A stretch of DNA of 32,159 nt from a virus. The stretch spans positions 1 through 32,159 of the IMG/VR virus record IMGVR_UViG_3300036846_000419; one strand, written 5' to 3'. Made by a program: the position numbers and the translations under genes. Below the pieces are notes generated by a model that made no database searches, was not told the origin of the DNA, and saw nothing but the letters and a program-made list of their open reading frames with translations. Shown in pieces: positions 1-7,267 of the stretch (positions are counted from its first letter, which is position 1; the number at the start of each line of letters is the position of its first letter).

Positions 1-342
1 TACCTGTTCGCCGCGCTCGCGCCACCCGACCCGTGGCAACCCATCCTCCACCTGCCAGGCGTCCGCACCGTGCTCGAAACCTCCTACGGCAAACCCGCCC
101 TCATGCCAGAAGGCGCTGTGGAAGCGCTGGAGGCCGGTCAGGCCGCCCGGCAGCTACCGCAGCCCGACGCCCGCTGGCGCCCTGGAGCCGCCTGTGTGGC
201 CCGCCACGGGGCACTCTCAGGCTTCCCCGCCGTCGTGGTGGCCGTGGACGGTGCCGAGGCCCGCATCAGCGTCATGATCTTCGGCGCCCTCCGCGATGTA
301 CTCGTCCCAACCCACTGCCTCGCCTCGCGGGATGAGACGTGA
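1..342 (+). CDS. NusG/RfaH-type transcription antitermination protein, N-terminus outside window
   Basis: The frame is open from base 1, so the gene starts upstream of the window; 113 residues are visible. The first part (YLFAALAPPDPWQPI, then GV near residue 21) resembles the end of the NusG N-terminal (NGN) domain, which binds RNA polymerase. A linker leads to a KOW-like module at about residues 59-107: WRPGAACVARHGALSGFPAVV, then a VDG turn and an FG near the end. This is the usual KOW pattern in which a short beta-barrel follows 'G..V.V..G.l.G..g.V'. Family knowledge: NusG paralogues carried by phages and plasmids act as operon-specific antiterminators. By inference this one may help polymerase read long phage transcripts. 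Its 3' end is overlapped on the opposite strand by the gene ending at 217. Confidence 0.75.
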   Translation, partial: YLFAALAPPDPWQPILHLPGVRTVLETSYGKPALMPEGAVEALEAGQAARQLPQPDARWRPGAACVARHGALSGFPAVVVAVDGAEARISVMIFGALRDVLVPTHCLASRDET

Positions 343-534
343 CCGCCGGCCATCCGCCTCATACGTCGCCAGCAGCGCCCGCAGCGCCGCCTTCCGCACC
401 TCTGCCCGCGGCGGCGCCGTGATCACCGCCTCCAACGCATCCAGCGCCTCCCGTTGCCGCTCCCGCTTCCGCGCACGGCTCAGCGATTGCCGCTCCGCAG
501 GGGACAGCGGCCGGTCACTCAGCAGCGGCGGCAT
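217..534 (-). CDS. Hypothetical basic/helical protein, antisense to the end of the NusG-like gene
   Basis: This encodes about 105 residues. The first 66 look like real protein: an Arg/Lys-rich helix (SLSRARKRERQREALDALEA) followed by a second amphipathic helix. The last third is low complexity (Asp/His/Gly) and lies antisense to the NusG-like gene, so it may be fortuitous read-through to the next stop. I chose ATG at 534 because AGGGG lies about 6-7 bases upstream; a GTG at 540 is also possible. It overlaps the end of the preceding minus-strand gene (515-751), suggesting one co-transcribed unit from the promoter near 1100. I recognise no family. A nucleic-acid-binding role is only suggested by charge. 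Confidence 0.5.
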   Translation of the reverse strand: MPPLLSDRPLSPAERQSLSRARKRERQREALDALEAVITAPPRAEVRKAALRALLATYEADGRRSRLIPRGEAVGWDEYIAEGAEDHDADAGLGTVHGHHDGGEA

Positions 535-751
535 CGTCACCCCCCTCGAGCTTCGTCACCCGACGCTCCAGCCGCGCATGCCGCGAGTGCATCGCACGAA
601 CCTCGATCGTCAGCGCACCGACCGCGCCCTCCACCCGCATGCAGATCGCCGTCAGGATCGTCAGTTGGTCGCGGAACTCGCCCATCTCGTCCAGCACCTG
701 CACCAGCTTGCGGCCCAGGAACTCCAGCGTCACCGGCTGCTGCTCGCTCAT
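515..751 (-). CDS. Small coiled-coil protein
   Basis: This encodes 78 residues. The middle and C-terminal parts show heptad-like spacing of Leu/Val/Ile with charged residues between (for example RHARLERRVTKLEGGDD), typical of a coiled coil. It ends in an acidic/Ala tail. ATG at 751 has a GGAGG about 8 bases upstream; the ATG at 757 would sit too close to that site. It lies between two other short minus-strand genes and overlaps the next one by about 20 bases, as in an operon. The C-terminal pattern (R.LERRVTKLE) resembles that of the lone minus-strand gene at 9384-9614 (LSRRVTRLEEDM), so the two may be paralogues. Function unknown; self-association is likely. Confidence 0.65.
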   Translation of the reverse strand: MSEQQPVTLEFLGRKLVQVLDEMGEFRDQLTILTAICMRVEGAVGALTIEVRAMHSRHARLERRVTKLEGGDDAAAAE

Positions 752-774
752 CGCCATGCCCTCCCGCGCGGCCC

Positions 775-1053
775 TCAGGCCGCCTCACAGAGGAAGCGGC
801 CCTTGCCGTGGTTCCTGCCGCCGCAGCTGCACTCGCACTGCATCGTCCGGCCCGTCGCGTTCATGCACCGCGCGTCGCACTCGTGATTGCTCGGCATGCT
901 CTTGCGGACCACAACCCGCGTCGCCCGCACCCAACCCGTCGCCTCCGTCCAGATCCGCGGCATCTTGTTGGTGCCCTGATCGTAGTCGGCCCGGTCCACC
1001 GTCATCGCCGTTGCGCCGTCGGCCAGGTCAGCGAGGAAGATCATCTTTGCCAT
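775..1053 (-). CDS. Small Cys/His-rich protein
   Basis: This encodes 92 residues. The C-terminal third holds a cluster of Cys and His (HECDARCMN, then CECSCGGRNHGKG), which could bind zinc or an iron-sulfur centre. The N-terminal half is a compact alpha/beta-looking stretch (MAKMIFLADLADGATA). ATG at 1053 is well set: the leader reads GGAGTGACTGAG-ATG, with GGAG 8 bases upstream, and the same leader precedes the gene starting at 31337. It is the first gene of the minus-strand unit running from the promoter at 1089-1117 towards the NusG-like gene. Similar short 'C..rC....g..C.C.CGG.NHG' proteins occur in phage early regions, from memory; their role is unknown. Confidence 0.7.
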   Translation of the reverse strand: MAKMIFLADLADGATAMTVDRADYDQGTNKMPRIWTEATGWVRATRVVVRKSMPSNHECDARCMNATGRTMQCECSCGGRNHGKGRFLCEAA

Positions 1054-1088
1054 CTCAGTCACTCCGGTGTTGCTCTGTGTGTGACAGG

Positions 1089-1117
1089 AATATAGGTCAC
1101 GACGTGTCACGATGCAA
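1089..1117 (-). promoter_or_regulatory. Sigma70-type promoter for the left minus-strand operon
   Basis: On the minus strand, TTGCAT (1112-1117) and TATATT (1089-1094) are separated by exactly 17 bases, a near-consensus -35/-10 pair. The spacer holds direct repeats of TCACGA (+ strand 1097-1102 and 1107-1112) and short CGTG/CACG palindromes, suggesting an operator. Transcription would start near 1082 and meet the GGAG ribosome site just before 1053. The arrangement closely parallels the promoter at 31365-31393. Confidence 0.7.
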
Positions 1118-1161
1118 GAGGAAAATGTGATGCGGGCGGAAAGTTTTGTGAGGTCTGAGGT

Positions 1162-1488
1162 TTGAGCGACCCCTCACGGCAGGAAACCACCAGGAAACCG
1201 GGAACCTGGCCGAAAGGCGTCTCAGGCAACCCCGGCGGCCGGCCTCGCGGCATCGAGGCCATGGCCCGCGAGCACACGCCCGCCGCCATCGCGGCACTCG
1301 TCGCAGCCCTCGCAGAACCCAGAGAGCGTGTTGCCGCAGCCACCGCACTGCTCGATCGCGGTTGGGGCAAGCCAACCCAAGCCATCACCGGCCCCAACGG
1401 CGATCCTATCGAGATGATTATCACCGGCGTCCGTCGTGCCCTCGAGCAGGACGACGTGCCCGTCATCGACCACGAGGCCGCCGACTAG
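1162..1488 (+). CDS. Terminase small subunit-like protein (DUF5681-type)
   Basis: This encodes 108 residues. The N-terminus carries the WPKGVSGNPGGRPRG signature typical of a DUF5681-like domain often found just before a large terminase gene. It continues with a helical region ending in ALLDRGWGKPTQ, where 'LL.RGWGKP' is a recurrent ending of the conserved core. The start is taken as TTG at 1162, with GTGAGG about 8 bases upstream; no in-frame ATG fits the conserved N-terminus. Small terminases recognise phage DNA and hand it to the motor; assignment rests on the motif plus position 5 bases upstream of the large subunit. It is the first gene of the rightward packaging and head operon. Confidence 0.75.
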   Translation: MSDPSRQETTRKPGTWPKGVSGNPGGRPRGIEAMAREHTPAAIAALVAALAEPRERVAAATALLDRGWGKPTQAITGPNGDPIEMIITGVRRALEQDDVPVIDHEAAD

Positions 1489-1493
1489 CCGCG

Positions 1494-2864
1494 ATGGCTC
1501 TGCATCTCACATCGTTGCAAACGAAACAACCGCCGCAGCCGCAGCCAACACCGCGCCGGCGCATCGACCTCGGCTATATCGCGCGCCCGCAATTCGAGCT
1601 GTTCCACGCACGTCGCGAACGATGGGCGTGCCTCGTCTGTCACCGCCGCGCCGGCAAGACCGTCGCTACGCTGATGGACCTGATTGACGCAGCACTGCGC
1701 TGCAAAAAAACCGATGGGCGCTTCGCCTACATCGCGCCAACCTACGCGCAGGCCAAGGATATCGGCTGGAGCTACCTTAAGAATTACACCGCACCGATCG
1801 ACAGCGTGGAGCAGCGCGAAAGCGACCTCATGGTCATACTGCCGCGCAACGGCGCGCGCGTTCGTCTCTACGGTGCGGAAAATTACGAGCGACTGCGCGG
1901 CACCTACGCCGACGGCATGGTGATCGACGAATACGCCGACATGAGCCCGCGCGCCTGGCCCGAAGTGCTGCGCCCGTCGCTCGCCGATCGCGAAGGCTGG
2001 GCAACCTTCGTCGGCACGCCCAAAGGGCGCAATGACTTCTGGCGGCTGCACGAGCACGCGATGAAAGACCCGTCTTGGTATTCGCTGGTGCTGCGCGCAT
2101 CGCAGACGGGGTTGATCCCCGACCATGAACTGGCCGACATGCGCGCGATGCTGACCGCGGAAGCCTACGCGCAGGAAATGGAATGCAGCTTCGATGCCGC
2201 CATCCTCGGCGCCTATTTCGGCCGCGAGCTGGCCGAGGCCGAGGCGGCAGGACGCATCACGCGCGTGCCGTATGACCCGATGCTCGATGTGCATACCGCG
2301 TGGGACTTGGGCATCGGCGATTCGACCGCCATCTGGTTCTTTCAGGTGTTGCGCGACGAGGTGCGCGTCATCGACCATTACGAAGCGTCGGGCTACGGGC
2401 TGCCGCATTACACCGCGGTGCTCGATGCGCGCGGCTACCGCTACGGCACCGATTACGTGCCGCACGACGCGATGGCGCGGCAACTCGGCACCGGGCGCTC
2501 GATCTGGGAAACGCTGCATTCGCTCACCGGGCGGTTTCCTCGAGTGATCCCGCAGCAGTCGGTCATGGACGGCATCAACGCGGCGCGCGTGACGATGGCG
2601 CGCTGCTGGTTCGATGCCGAGCGATGCTATGACGGGCTTGAGGCGCTGCGCGCGTATCGCGCGAACTACGACGAGCGCAACAAGGTCTTTCAGGACCGCC
2701 CGGCACACAATTGGGCCTCACACAGCGCCGATGCGTTTCGGTATCTGTCGCTGGCCTGGCGCGAGATGGCGCCGGAGAAGCCCAAGCCGCCGCCGTCGGA
2801 TAGTTGGGACCGGGCCTTTGCGCGATCCACCGAGAGCGGCGCTCCGGGCTGGAGGGTGGCATGA
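1494..2864 (+). CDS. terL: Terminase large subunit (DNA packaging ATPase/nuclease)
   Basis: This encodes 456 residues, the normal size. The ATPase half shows the Walker A variant CHRRAGKT (about 49-56), Walker B MVIDEYA (142-148, with Asp145-Glu146) and a coupling motif FVGTPKG (172-178). The RNase H-like nuclease half shows the expected acidic residues: TAWDLGIGDS (Asp271, Asp276), VPHDA (Asp325) and the C-terminal HSADAFRYL (Asp413). Together these support an intact motor that pumps DNA through the portal and cuts concatemers. ATG at 1494 starts 5 bases after the small-subunit stop; a longer upstream reading would run antiparallel to no domain and overlap the small subunit. The stop overlaps the next start (ATGA). 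Confidence 0.95.
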   Translation: MALHLTSLQTKQPPQPQPTPRRRIDLGYIARPQFELFHARRERWACLVCHRRAGKTVATLMDLIDAALRCKKTDGRFAYIAPTYAQAKDIGWSYLKNYTAPIDSVEQRESDLMVILPRNGARVRLYGAENYERLRGTYADGMVIDEYADMSPRAWPEVLRPSLADREGWATFVGTPKGRNDFWRLHEHAMKDPSWYSLVLRASQTGLIPDHELADMRAMLTAEAYAQEMECSFDAAILGAYFGRELAEAEAAGRITRVPYDPMLDVHTAWDLGIGDSTAIWFFQVLRDEVRVIDHYEASGYGLPHYTAVLDARGYRYGTDYVPHDAMARQLGTGRSIWETLHSLTGRFPRVIPQQSVMDGINAARVTMARCWFDAERCYDGLEALRAYRANYDERNKVFQDRPAHNWASHSADAFRYLSLAWREMAPEKPKPPPSDSWDRAFARSTESGAPGWRVA

Positions 2865-3196
2865 GCGACATCCTGCCATCCCCGTCGCCGCTCACCGCGC
2901 GCCTGCGCAACGTGGCGCGGAACGACGGCACAACCGTGGAGCAATTGGCGACCCTGCCGGACTACGAGTTGATGCGCATTCCCAATCTCGGGCCGAAGGC
3001 GATCGAGTTCCTGCGCCAGTTCTATCCGCAGCAAGCGCCGTTCTCAGTCAGGCGGTTCGGGTGGGATGTTGGCATCGTGTGGTTCGATCTCGGCAAGCGG
3101 TGTGCGGCGGTGATTTCAGAGAATGATGCCCGCCAGCTTATGCGCGACCTCAAGGCGGTGCTGGACGATTTAGAGACGAGGCAATCCCTGGGATGA
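2861..3196 (+). CDS. Small helix-hairpin-helix protein
   Basis: This encodes 111 residues. Residues about 24-50 read VEQLATLPDYELMRIPNLGP, then KAIEFLRQF, which matches the helix-hairpin-helix fold seen in the RNA polymerase alpha C-terminal domain and other non-specific DNA binders: 'L..L...L..IpnlG.k...ei'. The rest is a mixed alpha/beta stretch without a recognised family. ATG at 2861 overlaps the terminase stop and has GGAGG just upstream. Its place between terminase and portal suggests a DNA-handling role during packaging, but that is inference. Confidence 0.75.
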   Translation: MSDILPSPSPLTARLRNVARNDGTTVEQLATLPDYELMRIPNLGPKAIEFLRQFYPQQAPFSVRRFGWDVGIVWFDLGKRCAAVISENDARQLMRDLKAVLDDLETRQSLG

Positions 3197-3390
3197 CCGA
3201 CGAACCCCCCATGTCCGGTGCCGAGTTCCAGCGCGCGGTCGGTGCGGAACTCGACTCGTGGACCGACCAGATGATGGCGTCCGCCGCACGCGAGGGCCAC
3301 AAGCTCGAGCGCGAATGGCTGCGCGCGTGGTTGGACGATGTGATGCAGGCGGCGCGCAAGCAGGTGCCGATGATCGCAAGGGAGGACTGA
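3193..3390 (+). CDS. Small helical hypothetical protein
   Basis: This encodes 65 residues, charged and helical: an acidic first half, then EREWLRAWLDDVMQAARKQV. ATG overlaps the previous stop (ATGA), indicating translational coupling. I recognise no family. It is probably a minor packaging or head accessory protein given the tight operon setting. Confidence 0.6.
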   Translation: MTDEPPMSGAEFQRAVGAELDSWTDQMMASAAREGHKLEREWLRAWLDDVMQAARKQVPMIARED

Positions 3391-3391
3391 C

Positions 3392-3586
3392 ATGGCGCGC
3401 ACACCACGTGAGGCAGCGCATCCGTCAAAGCGCATCCCCGGCAGTGCCCCGCCGTCGCGGCCGATCCGCAGCCCCGGGCAGAACGTCGAGCCGGCGTACC
3501 GCACGACGCCCGGTGCGAGCGCGAACAAGTCGGTGAACCGCGAGCCGGCGTTCCGAACGCGGCCAGGCCCGGGCAGCGACGTGTGA
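3392..3586 (+). CDS. Small Pro/Arg-rich protein with an internal repeat
   Basis: This encodes 64 residues, very basic and Pro-rich, likely disordered. An internal repeat is visible: NVEPAYRTTPGAS (about 30-42) and NREPAFRTRPGPG (about 49-61), following the pattern N.EPA[YF]RT.PG. The ATG is one base after the previous stop. The stop is overlapped by the GTG start of the next gene (GTGA). Function unknown; such peptides can bind nucleic acid or a structural partner. Confidence 0.55.
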   Translation: MARTPREAAHPSKRIPGSAPPSRPIRSPGQNVEPAYRTTPGASANKSVNREPAFRTRPGPGSDV

Positions 3587-3756
3587 ACCCGCTCACACTC
3601 ATCGTCGTCGTGCTGGTGGTGCTGCTGCTCGTGGGCGGCGGCTGGGGGTATCGCGGCGGCTACTATGGCGCCTATCCGGCGTACAGCTACGGCATAGGTG
3701 GTCTCGGCCTCGTGGTGCTGATCCTGCTGCTGCTGTTCTTGTTCGGGCGCATCTGA
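3583..3756 (+). CDS. Small two-helix membrane protein, DUF3309-like
   Basis: This encodes 57 residues from a GTG start at 3583. It has two hydrophobic segments: PLTLIVVVLVVLLLVGGG at the N-terminus, and GGLGLVVLILLLLFLF near the C-terminus, ending in GRI. They are separated by an aromatic Gly/Tyr linker (GWGYRGGYYGAYPAYSYG). This two-TM plan with a WGY linker and a GGLGL...GRI ending is what I know from the DUF3309 family of alphaproteobacterial small proteins. It overlaps the preceding gene by 4 bases and lies 6 bases before portal. It may be a host-derived membrane protein or a lysis/exclusion factor; the role is unknown. Confidence 0.7.
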   Translation: MNPLTLIVVVLVVLLLVGGGWGYRGGYYGAYPAYSYGIGGLGLVVLILLLLFLFGRI

Positions 3757-3762
3757 CACGCG

Positions 3763-5970
3763 ATGAGCGAAAGCACCGCGCTCACCACCATCCCCGGACG
3801 CCGCAACGATTGGCCCGTGGCCGTCGCCGAGTATAACGGCGAAGGCTCGGACTTTCCGCGCGACCTCGACGAGCAGCATACACGCCTGATCCGCTGGTTC
3901 GAGGAGGCCGAGCGCGCCAGTATGGACGCCCGCGAGGCGTCGGAGCGATACCGCGCATATGTGAACTCGGAGCAGTGGACCGCCGACGAATTGAGCGTGC
4001 TCAACGCGCGCCACCAGCCGCCCATAACTTTCAACTACTGCCGCCGGAAGGTGGACCTGCTGTGCGGCCTCGAGCGCAAGGCGCGAACCGACCCCAAGGC
4101 CTTTAGTCGCACGCCGACTGAGGACGAGCGCGCTGATGCCGCGACGCAGGCGCTGCGCTACATCGCCGACGACAACGATTTCCAGCCGCTGCGCTCGCAG
4201 GTGTTCAACGAGATGCTCGTGGAGGGCTTCGGTGGCCTCGAGGTCTCGCTTGAGGATGACGGCAAGGGCGGTGCGGAGATCCGCCTCGCGCAGGTGCCGT
4301 GGGACCGCATCTGGTATGACCCGCACAGCCGCCAGGACGACTTTCTCGATGCGCGCTACAAGGGCATCGTCATCTGGATGGACCGGGATCAGCTTTACGA
4401 GCTGTATCCCGACGCAGGCGATGTCGTTGACACCAGTTTCTCGACCTACGATGCGACGCAGTATGACGACCGGCCCGAGTATCTCACATGGACGGACAGC
4501 CAGCGCACGCGGTGCCGCGTGGTGCAGTGCCACTGGTCCGAGCGCGGCACGTGGTGGAGTGCGACATTCACGCGCTCCGGCTATCTGACGCAGCCGCAGC
4601 GGTCGAAGTTCAAGGACCGGCACGGCAAGAGCGCATGCCCATTGATCCTGCAGAGTGCGTATTGCGACCTCGATAACACGCGCTACGGCATGATCCGTGA
4701 CCTGATCTCGCCGCAGGATATGATTAACAAGGCGTTCTCCAAGGCGATCCACCAGATGAGCGTGCATCAGGTGATCGCCGAGCAGGGCGCGGTCAAGGAC
4801 GTGGACGCGGCACGGCGCGAGACGGCGCGGCCGGACGGCTACGTTGAAGTCACGCCGGGCATGAAATTCGAGATAACCGACGGCGCCAACATGGCGCAGG
4901 GCCAGTTCATGCTCTTGCAGCACGCGGTGCAGGAGATGCAGCTCAGCGGGCCGAACGCGGCGATGAGCGGCACCGATCCGCGTGAGTTGAGCGGCCGCGC
5001 GATCCTCGCCCAGCAAGCCGGCGGGGCGACGCAGAACGAACCGCTGGCCGACTCGCTCAGGATGTGGGCCAGAAGGGTCTACGAGATGTGCTGGCAGGCG
5101 GCGAGGGAGTTCTGGACCGCCGGCAAGTGGGTGCGTGTGACCGACGACCTCAACAACACGCGCTGGGTCGGCATCAACCGGCCGATTACGGTGCAGGACA
5201 AACTCGCCGAGATGCCGATGCAGCAGCGCGCCATGGCGATGCAGCAGATGCAGATCCAACCCGGCGATCCGCGGCTGCAGCAGGTGGTCGGGATCGAGAA
5301 CGACATCACCGACCTCGACGTGGATATTACGATCCAGGAAGGCCCGGACATTCCGGCGATGCAGGCCGAGACGTTCCAGACGCTGGTGCAACTCGCGTCC
5401 ATCCAGCCGGGGTTGATACCGGGCGACGTGCTGATTGCGGCGTCGAGCCTGCGCGACAAGGACGCCATCCTCGAGCGCATGAAAGAGCACCAGCAGCAGC
5501 AGGCGCAGATGGGCCAACAGGTTGCGCAGGTGAAAACCCAGCAGGCGCAGGCCGGCATTGCCAAGGACCAGGGCCAGGCCGCGGCAAATATGGCACTGGC
5601 ACAGGAGCGCAAGGTCAATGCCGCGCGCGGTGTGCATGACATCCACGCCGACTTCAGCGCCGATCCCTACGGGCAGCCGAACGTGGCGCCTGACAACCCA
5701 TCCGGGGCGCCCGATCCTGGCGTGCAGATGTCGCCCGATGTCGCGCTGGCTCATCACATCGCCGACCTTGCGCAGAAGCACGCCGCTATTCAGAAGACGC
5801 AGGCGGATACCGCGCTCGCCGCGGCGAAGGTTGGCCAGGTGCCGGTGCAGAACGACGCGACGGCCGCCGGTACGTTCCATACGCTGCACCAGGCGGCCAA
5901 CACGATGGTGACAACGAACAGGCTCGCGCGCACGCCCATTCCACAGCCGGGGCAGACGGCGGGGCCGTAG
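3763..5970 (+). CDS. Portal protein, P22-like
   Basis: This encodes 735 residues, close to the 725 of P22 gp1. The N-terminal half has the usual features of this portal class: an ERYRAYVNSEQW-type helix, ITFNYCRRKVDLLCGLE near residue 87, and a region around 170-200 with RIWYDPHSRQDDFLDARYKG. The C-terminal 200 residues are rich in Gln/Ala and predicted helical (EHQQQQAQMGQQVAQVKTQQ), matching the extended barrel helices of P22-type portals. The portal forms the dodecameric channel at one head vertex, docking with terminase and later the gp4-like adaptor (12828-13472). The stop TAG shares its G with the GTG of the next gene. Confidence 0.9.
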   Translation: MSESTALTTIPGRRNDWPVAVAEYNGEGSDFPRDLDEQHTRLIRWFEEAERASMDAREASERYRAYVNSEQWTADELSVLNARHQPPITFNYCRRKVDLLCGLERKARTDPKAFSRTPTEDERADAATQALRYIADDNDFQPLRSQVFNEMLVEGFGGLEVSLEDDGKGGAEIRLAQVPWDRIWYDPHSRQDDFLDARYKGIVIWMDRDQLYELYPDAGDVVDTSFSTYDATQYDDRPEYLTWTDSQRTRCRVVQCHWSERGTWWSATFTRSGYLTQPQRSKFKDRHGKSACPLILQSAYCDLDNTRYGMIRDLISPQDMINKAFSKAIHQMSVHQVIAEQGAVKDVDAARRETARPDGYVEVTPGMKFEITDGANMAQGQFMLLQHAVQEMQLSGPNAAMSGTDPRELSGRAILAQQAGGATQNEPLADSLRMWARRVYEMCWQAAREFWTAGKWVRVTDDLNNTRWVGINRPITVQDKLAEMPMQQRAMAMQQMQIQPGDPRLQQVVGIENDITDLDVDITIQEGPDIPAMQAETFQTLVQLASIQPGLIPGDVLIAASSLRDKDAILERMKEHQQQQAQMGQQVAQVKTQQAQAGIAKDQGQAAANMALAQERKVNAARGVHDIHADFSADPYGQPNVAPDNPSGAPDPGVQMSPDVALAHHIADLAQKHAAIQKTQADTALAAAKVGQVPVQNDATAAGTFHTLHQAANTMVTTNRLARTPIPQPGQTAGP

Positions 5971-7082
5971 TGTCGGGGACAAACCAGCTATTCCAGCCGT
6001 TGCGGATCGAGCAGCCGGACCCGCAGCAGGTGTCGCTGGCCGATGCGTGGACGGCCAACACGAGGATGCTTGGCGACTATCTGGCACAGCAGCAGGCAGA
6101 GGCGCAGCGGCGCGGCCTGTGGACCGGCGGCCAGGTGTGGGAAGGCGGACACCCGACGGCAGCGGGCGCGACAGACGCGGCGGGGCAGTATGCGCAGGGC
6201 GTGCTGATGGGCACCACGGCGCCGGGATCGCCCGGCTTCACGGCCTACCACGGCAGCCCGCACGACTTCAGCGCGTTCGACACGTCGAAGATCGGCACCG
6301 GCGAGGGCGCGCAGGCTTACGGGCACGGGTTGTATTTTGCCGAGAATGAGGGGGTTGCGCGAGGGTATCGCGATGCGCTGACACAGGACCGTGGCGTTGA
6401 CAGATACTGGACAGATAACACCGGCAAGCGCGTTGACCTCGATGCTTATAGCGGTGGCATTGGCCCACAGGCTGATGCGGTCGGCATGCTAAGGCAAAGC
6501 GGCTCCGTCGATGAGGCGATCCAACTAGCGAAGCAATACGGCCCGAACGCTTTCATCGGCGGTCAGAAGCAGATGGACAGCGTGCTAAGTGGATTACAGA
6601 AGTTCAAGGATGCGGGCCTCACGCAGACAGTGGATCGCGGCCACATGTATGAGGTGAACATCGCCGCCGACCCGGCGCACTTCCTCGACTGGGACAAGCC
6701 GATGCACGAGCAGTCGCCGTATGTGCAGGAGCGGCTGAGCAAGATCCTGGGATACGATGTCAGCCAAGCCCCAACCAGCCCATTCACTGGCAAGCCGCTA
6801 ACAGGCCCATTCAATCCTGGGGCGGCTTGGCAGAACGTAGTCAATGAGCACGGCCTAATCAGAGAGGGCGCCGCTGTGCGGGCCTCTCAGACGTTGCAGG
6901 ACGCCGGCATTCCCGGCATTCGCTATCTGGACGCCGGCTCGCGCGGTGCGGGCACTGGCACCAGCAACCACGTCGTGTTCGACGCCAGCACCATCGACAT
7001 CCTGCGCAAATACGGCATCGCCGGCCTGCTCGCGGGCGGTGGTGCGGCAGCCACAGCCGGGCAATCCCAGCCGCAGCAATGA
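5970..7082 (+). CDS. Phage protein with ADP-ribosyltransferase-like (ART-PolyVal type) domain
   Basis: This encodes 370 residues from a GTG that overlaps the portal stop. After an ~90-residue N-terminal region, the ART-like core begins with TAYHGSPHDFSAFDTSKIG (Tyr93-His94-Gly95), continues with AYGHGLYFAENEGVARGY (Tyr122) and ends with IPGIRYLDAGSRG and NHVVFDASTIDILRKYG (about 314-349). These blocks are typical of ADP-ribosyltransferase domains in phage polyvalent proteins and toxins with an H-Y-(E/Q)-type NAD site. The third catalytic residue cannot be fixed by eye; Asn333 is a candidate. A hydrophobic Ala/Gly tail follows. Placement beside portal suggests a virion-associated protein injected with the DNA to modify a host target. 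Enzymatic activity is inferred. Confidence 0.7.
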   Translation: MSGTNQLFQPLRIEQPDPQQVSLADAWTANTRMLGDYLAQQQAEAQRRGLWTGGQVWEGGHPTAAGATDAAGQYAQGVLMGTTAPGSPGFTAYHGSPHDFSAFDTSKIGTGEGAQAYGHGLYFAENEGVARGYRDALTQDRGVDRYWTDNTGKRVDLDAYSGGIGPQADAVGMLRQSGSVDEAIQLAKQYGPNAFIGGQKQMDSVLSGLQKFKDAGLTQTVDRGHMYEVNIAADPAHFLDWDKPMHEQSPYVQERLSKILGYDVSQAPTSPFTGKPLTGPFNPGAAWQNVVNEHGLIREGAAVRASQTLQDAGIPGIRYLDAGSRGAGTGTSNHVVFDASTIDILRKYGIAGLLAGGGAAATAGQSQPQQ

Positions 7083-7267
7083 CCGCCGCCGAGCGTCGCG
7101 CCGAGATCGAGCGGCTGCGCGCGCTGGTGCGGCACTACCAGGCGCTAGCCGCAGCGCCGCAGCCTGAACAACGAGGTGACACATGCCGCCGCAGATCGAT
7201 CCCGCACACCTCGATCCCGAGACCTCGCCCGACGGTGCGATCATCACCACGCCAACCGGCTGGCTGA
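7079..7267 (+). CDS. Possible small coiled-coil ORF overlapping the GH5-like gene
   Basis: ATG overlaps the ART-gene stop (ATGA). The first ~33 residues look like a real helix (AERRAEIERLRALVRHYQAL), but the remaining ~28 lie in another frame over the start of the next gene and look random (Arg/Pro/Ser). Either a short peptide is made with a run-on tail, or the reading is accidental and the region is only the leader for the gene at 7183. No family recognised. Confidence 0.35.
   Translation: MTAAERRAEIERLRALVRHYQALAAAPQPEQRGDTCRRRSIPHTSIPRPRPTVRSSPRQPAG

Noticed and set aside
454-1095. Long + strand frames opposite the three small early genes
   Set aside because: Composed of Pro/Arg/Ser/Ala repeats typical of shadows; the minus strand has ribosome sites, a promoter and plausible proteins.
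1485-2708. A 407-residue minus-strand frame opposite terminase
   Set aside because: No motif, and it covers the terminase catalytic motifs on the other strand.
3022-6087. A 1021-residue open frame on the minus strand opposite portal and neighbours
   Set aside because: Its His/Arg/Leu-rich composition is typical of the antisense of GC-rich genes, it has no domain, and it lies over the well-supported portal gene.
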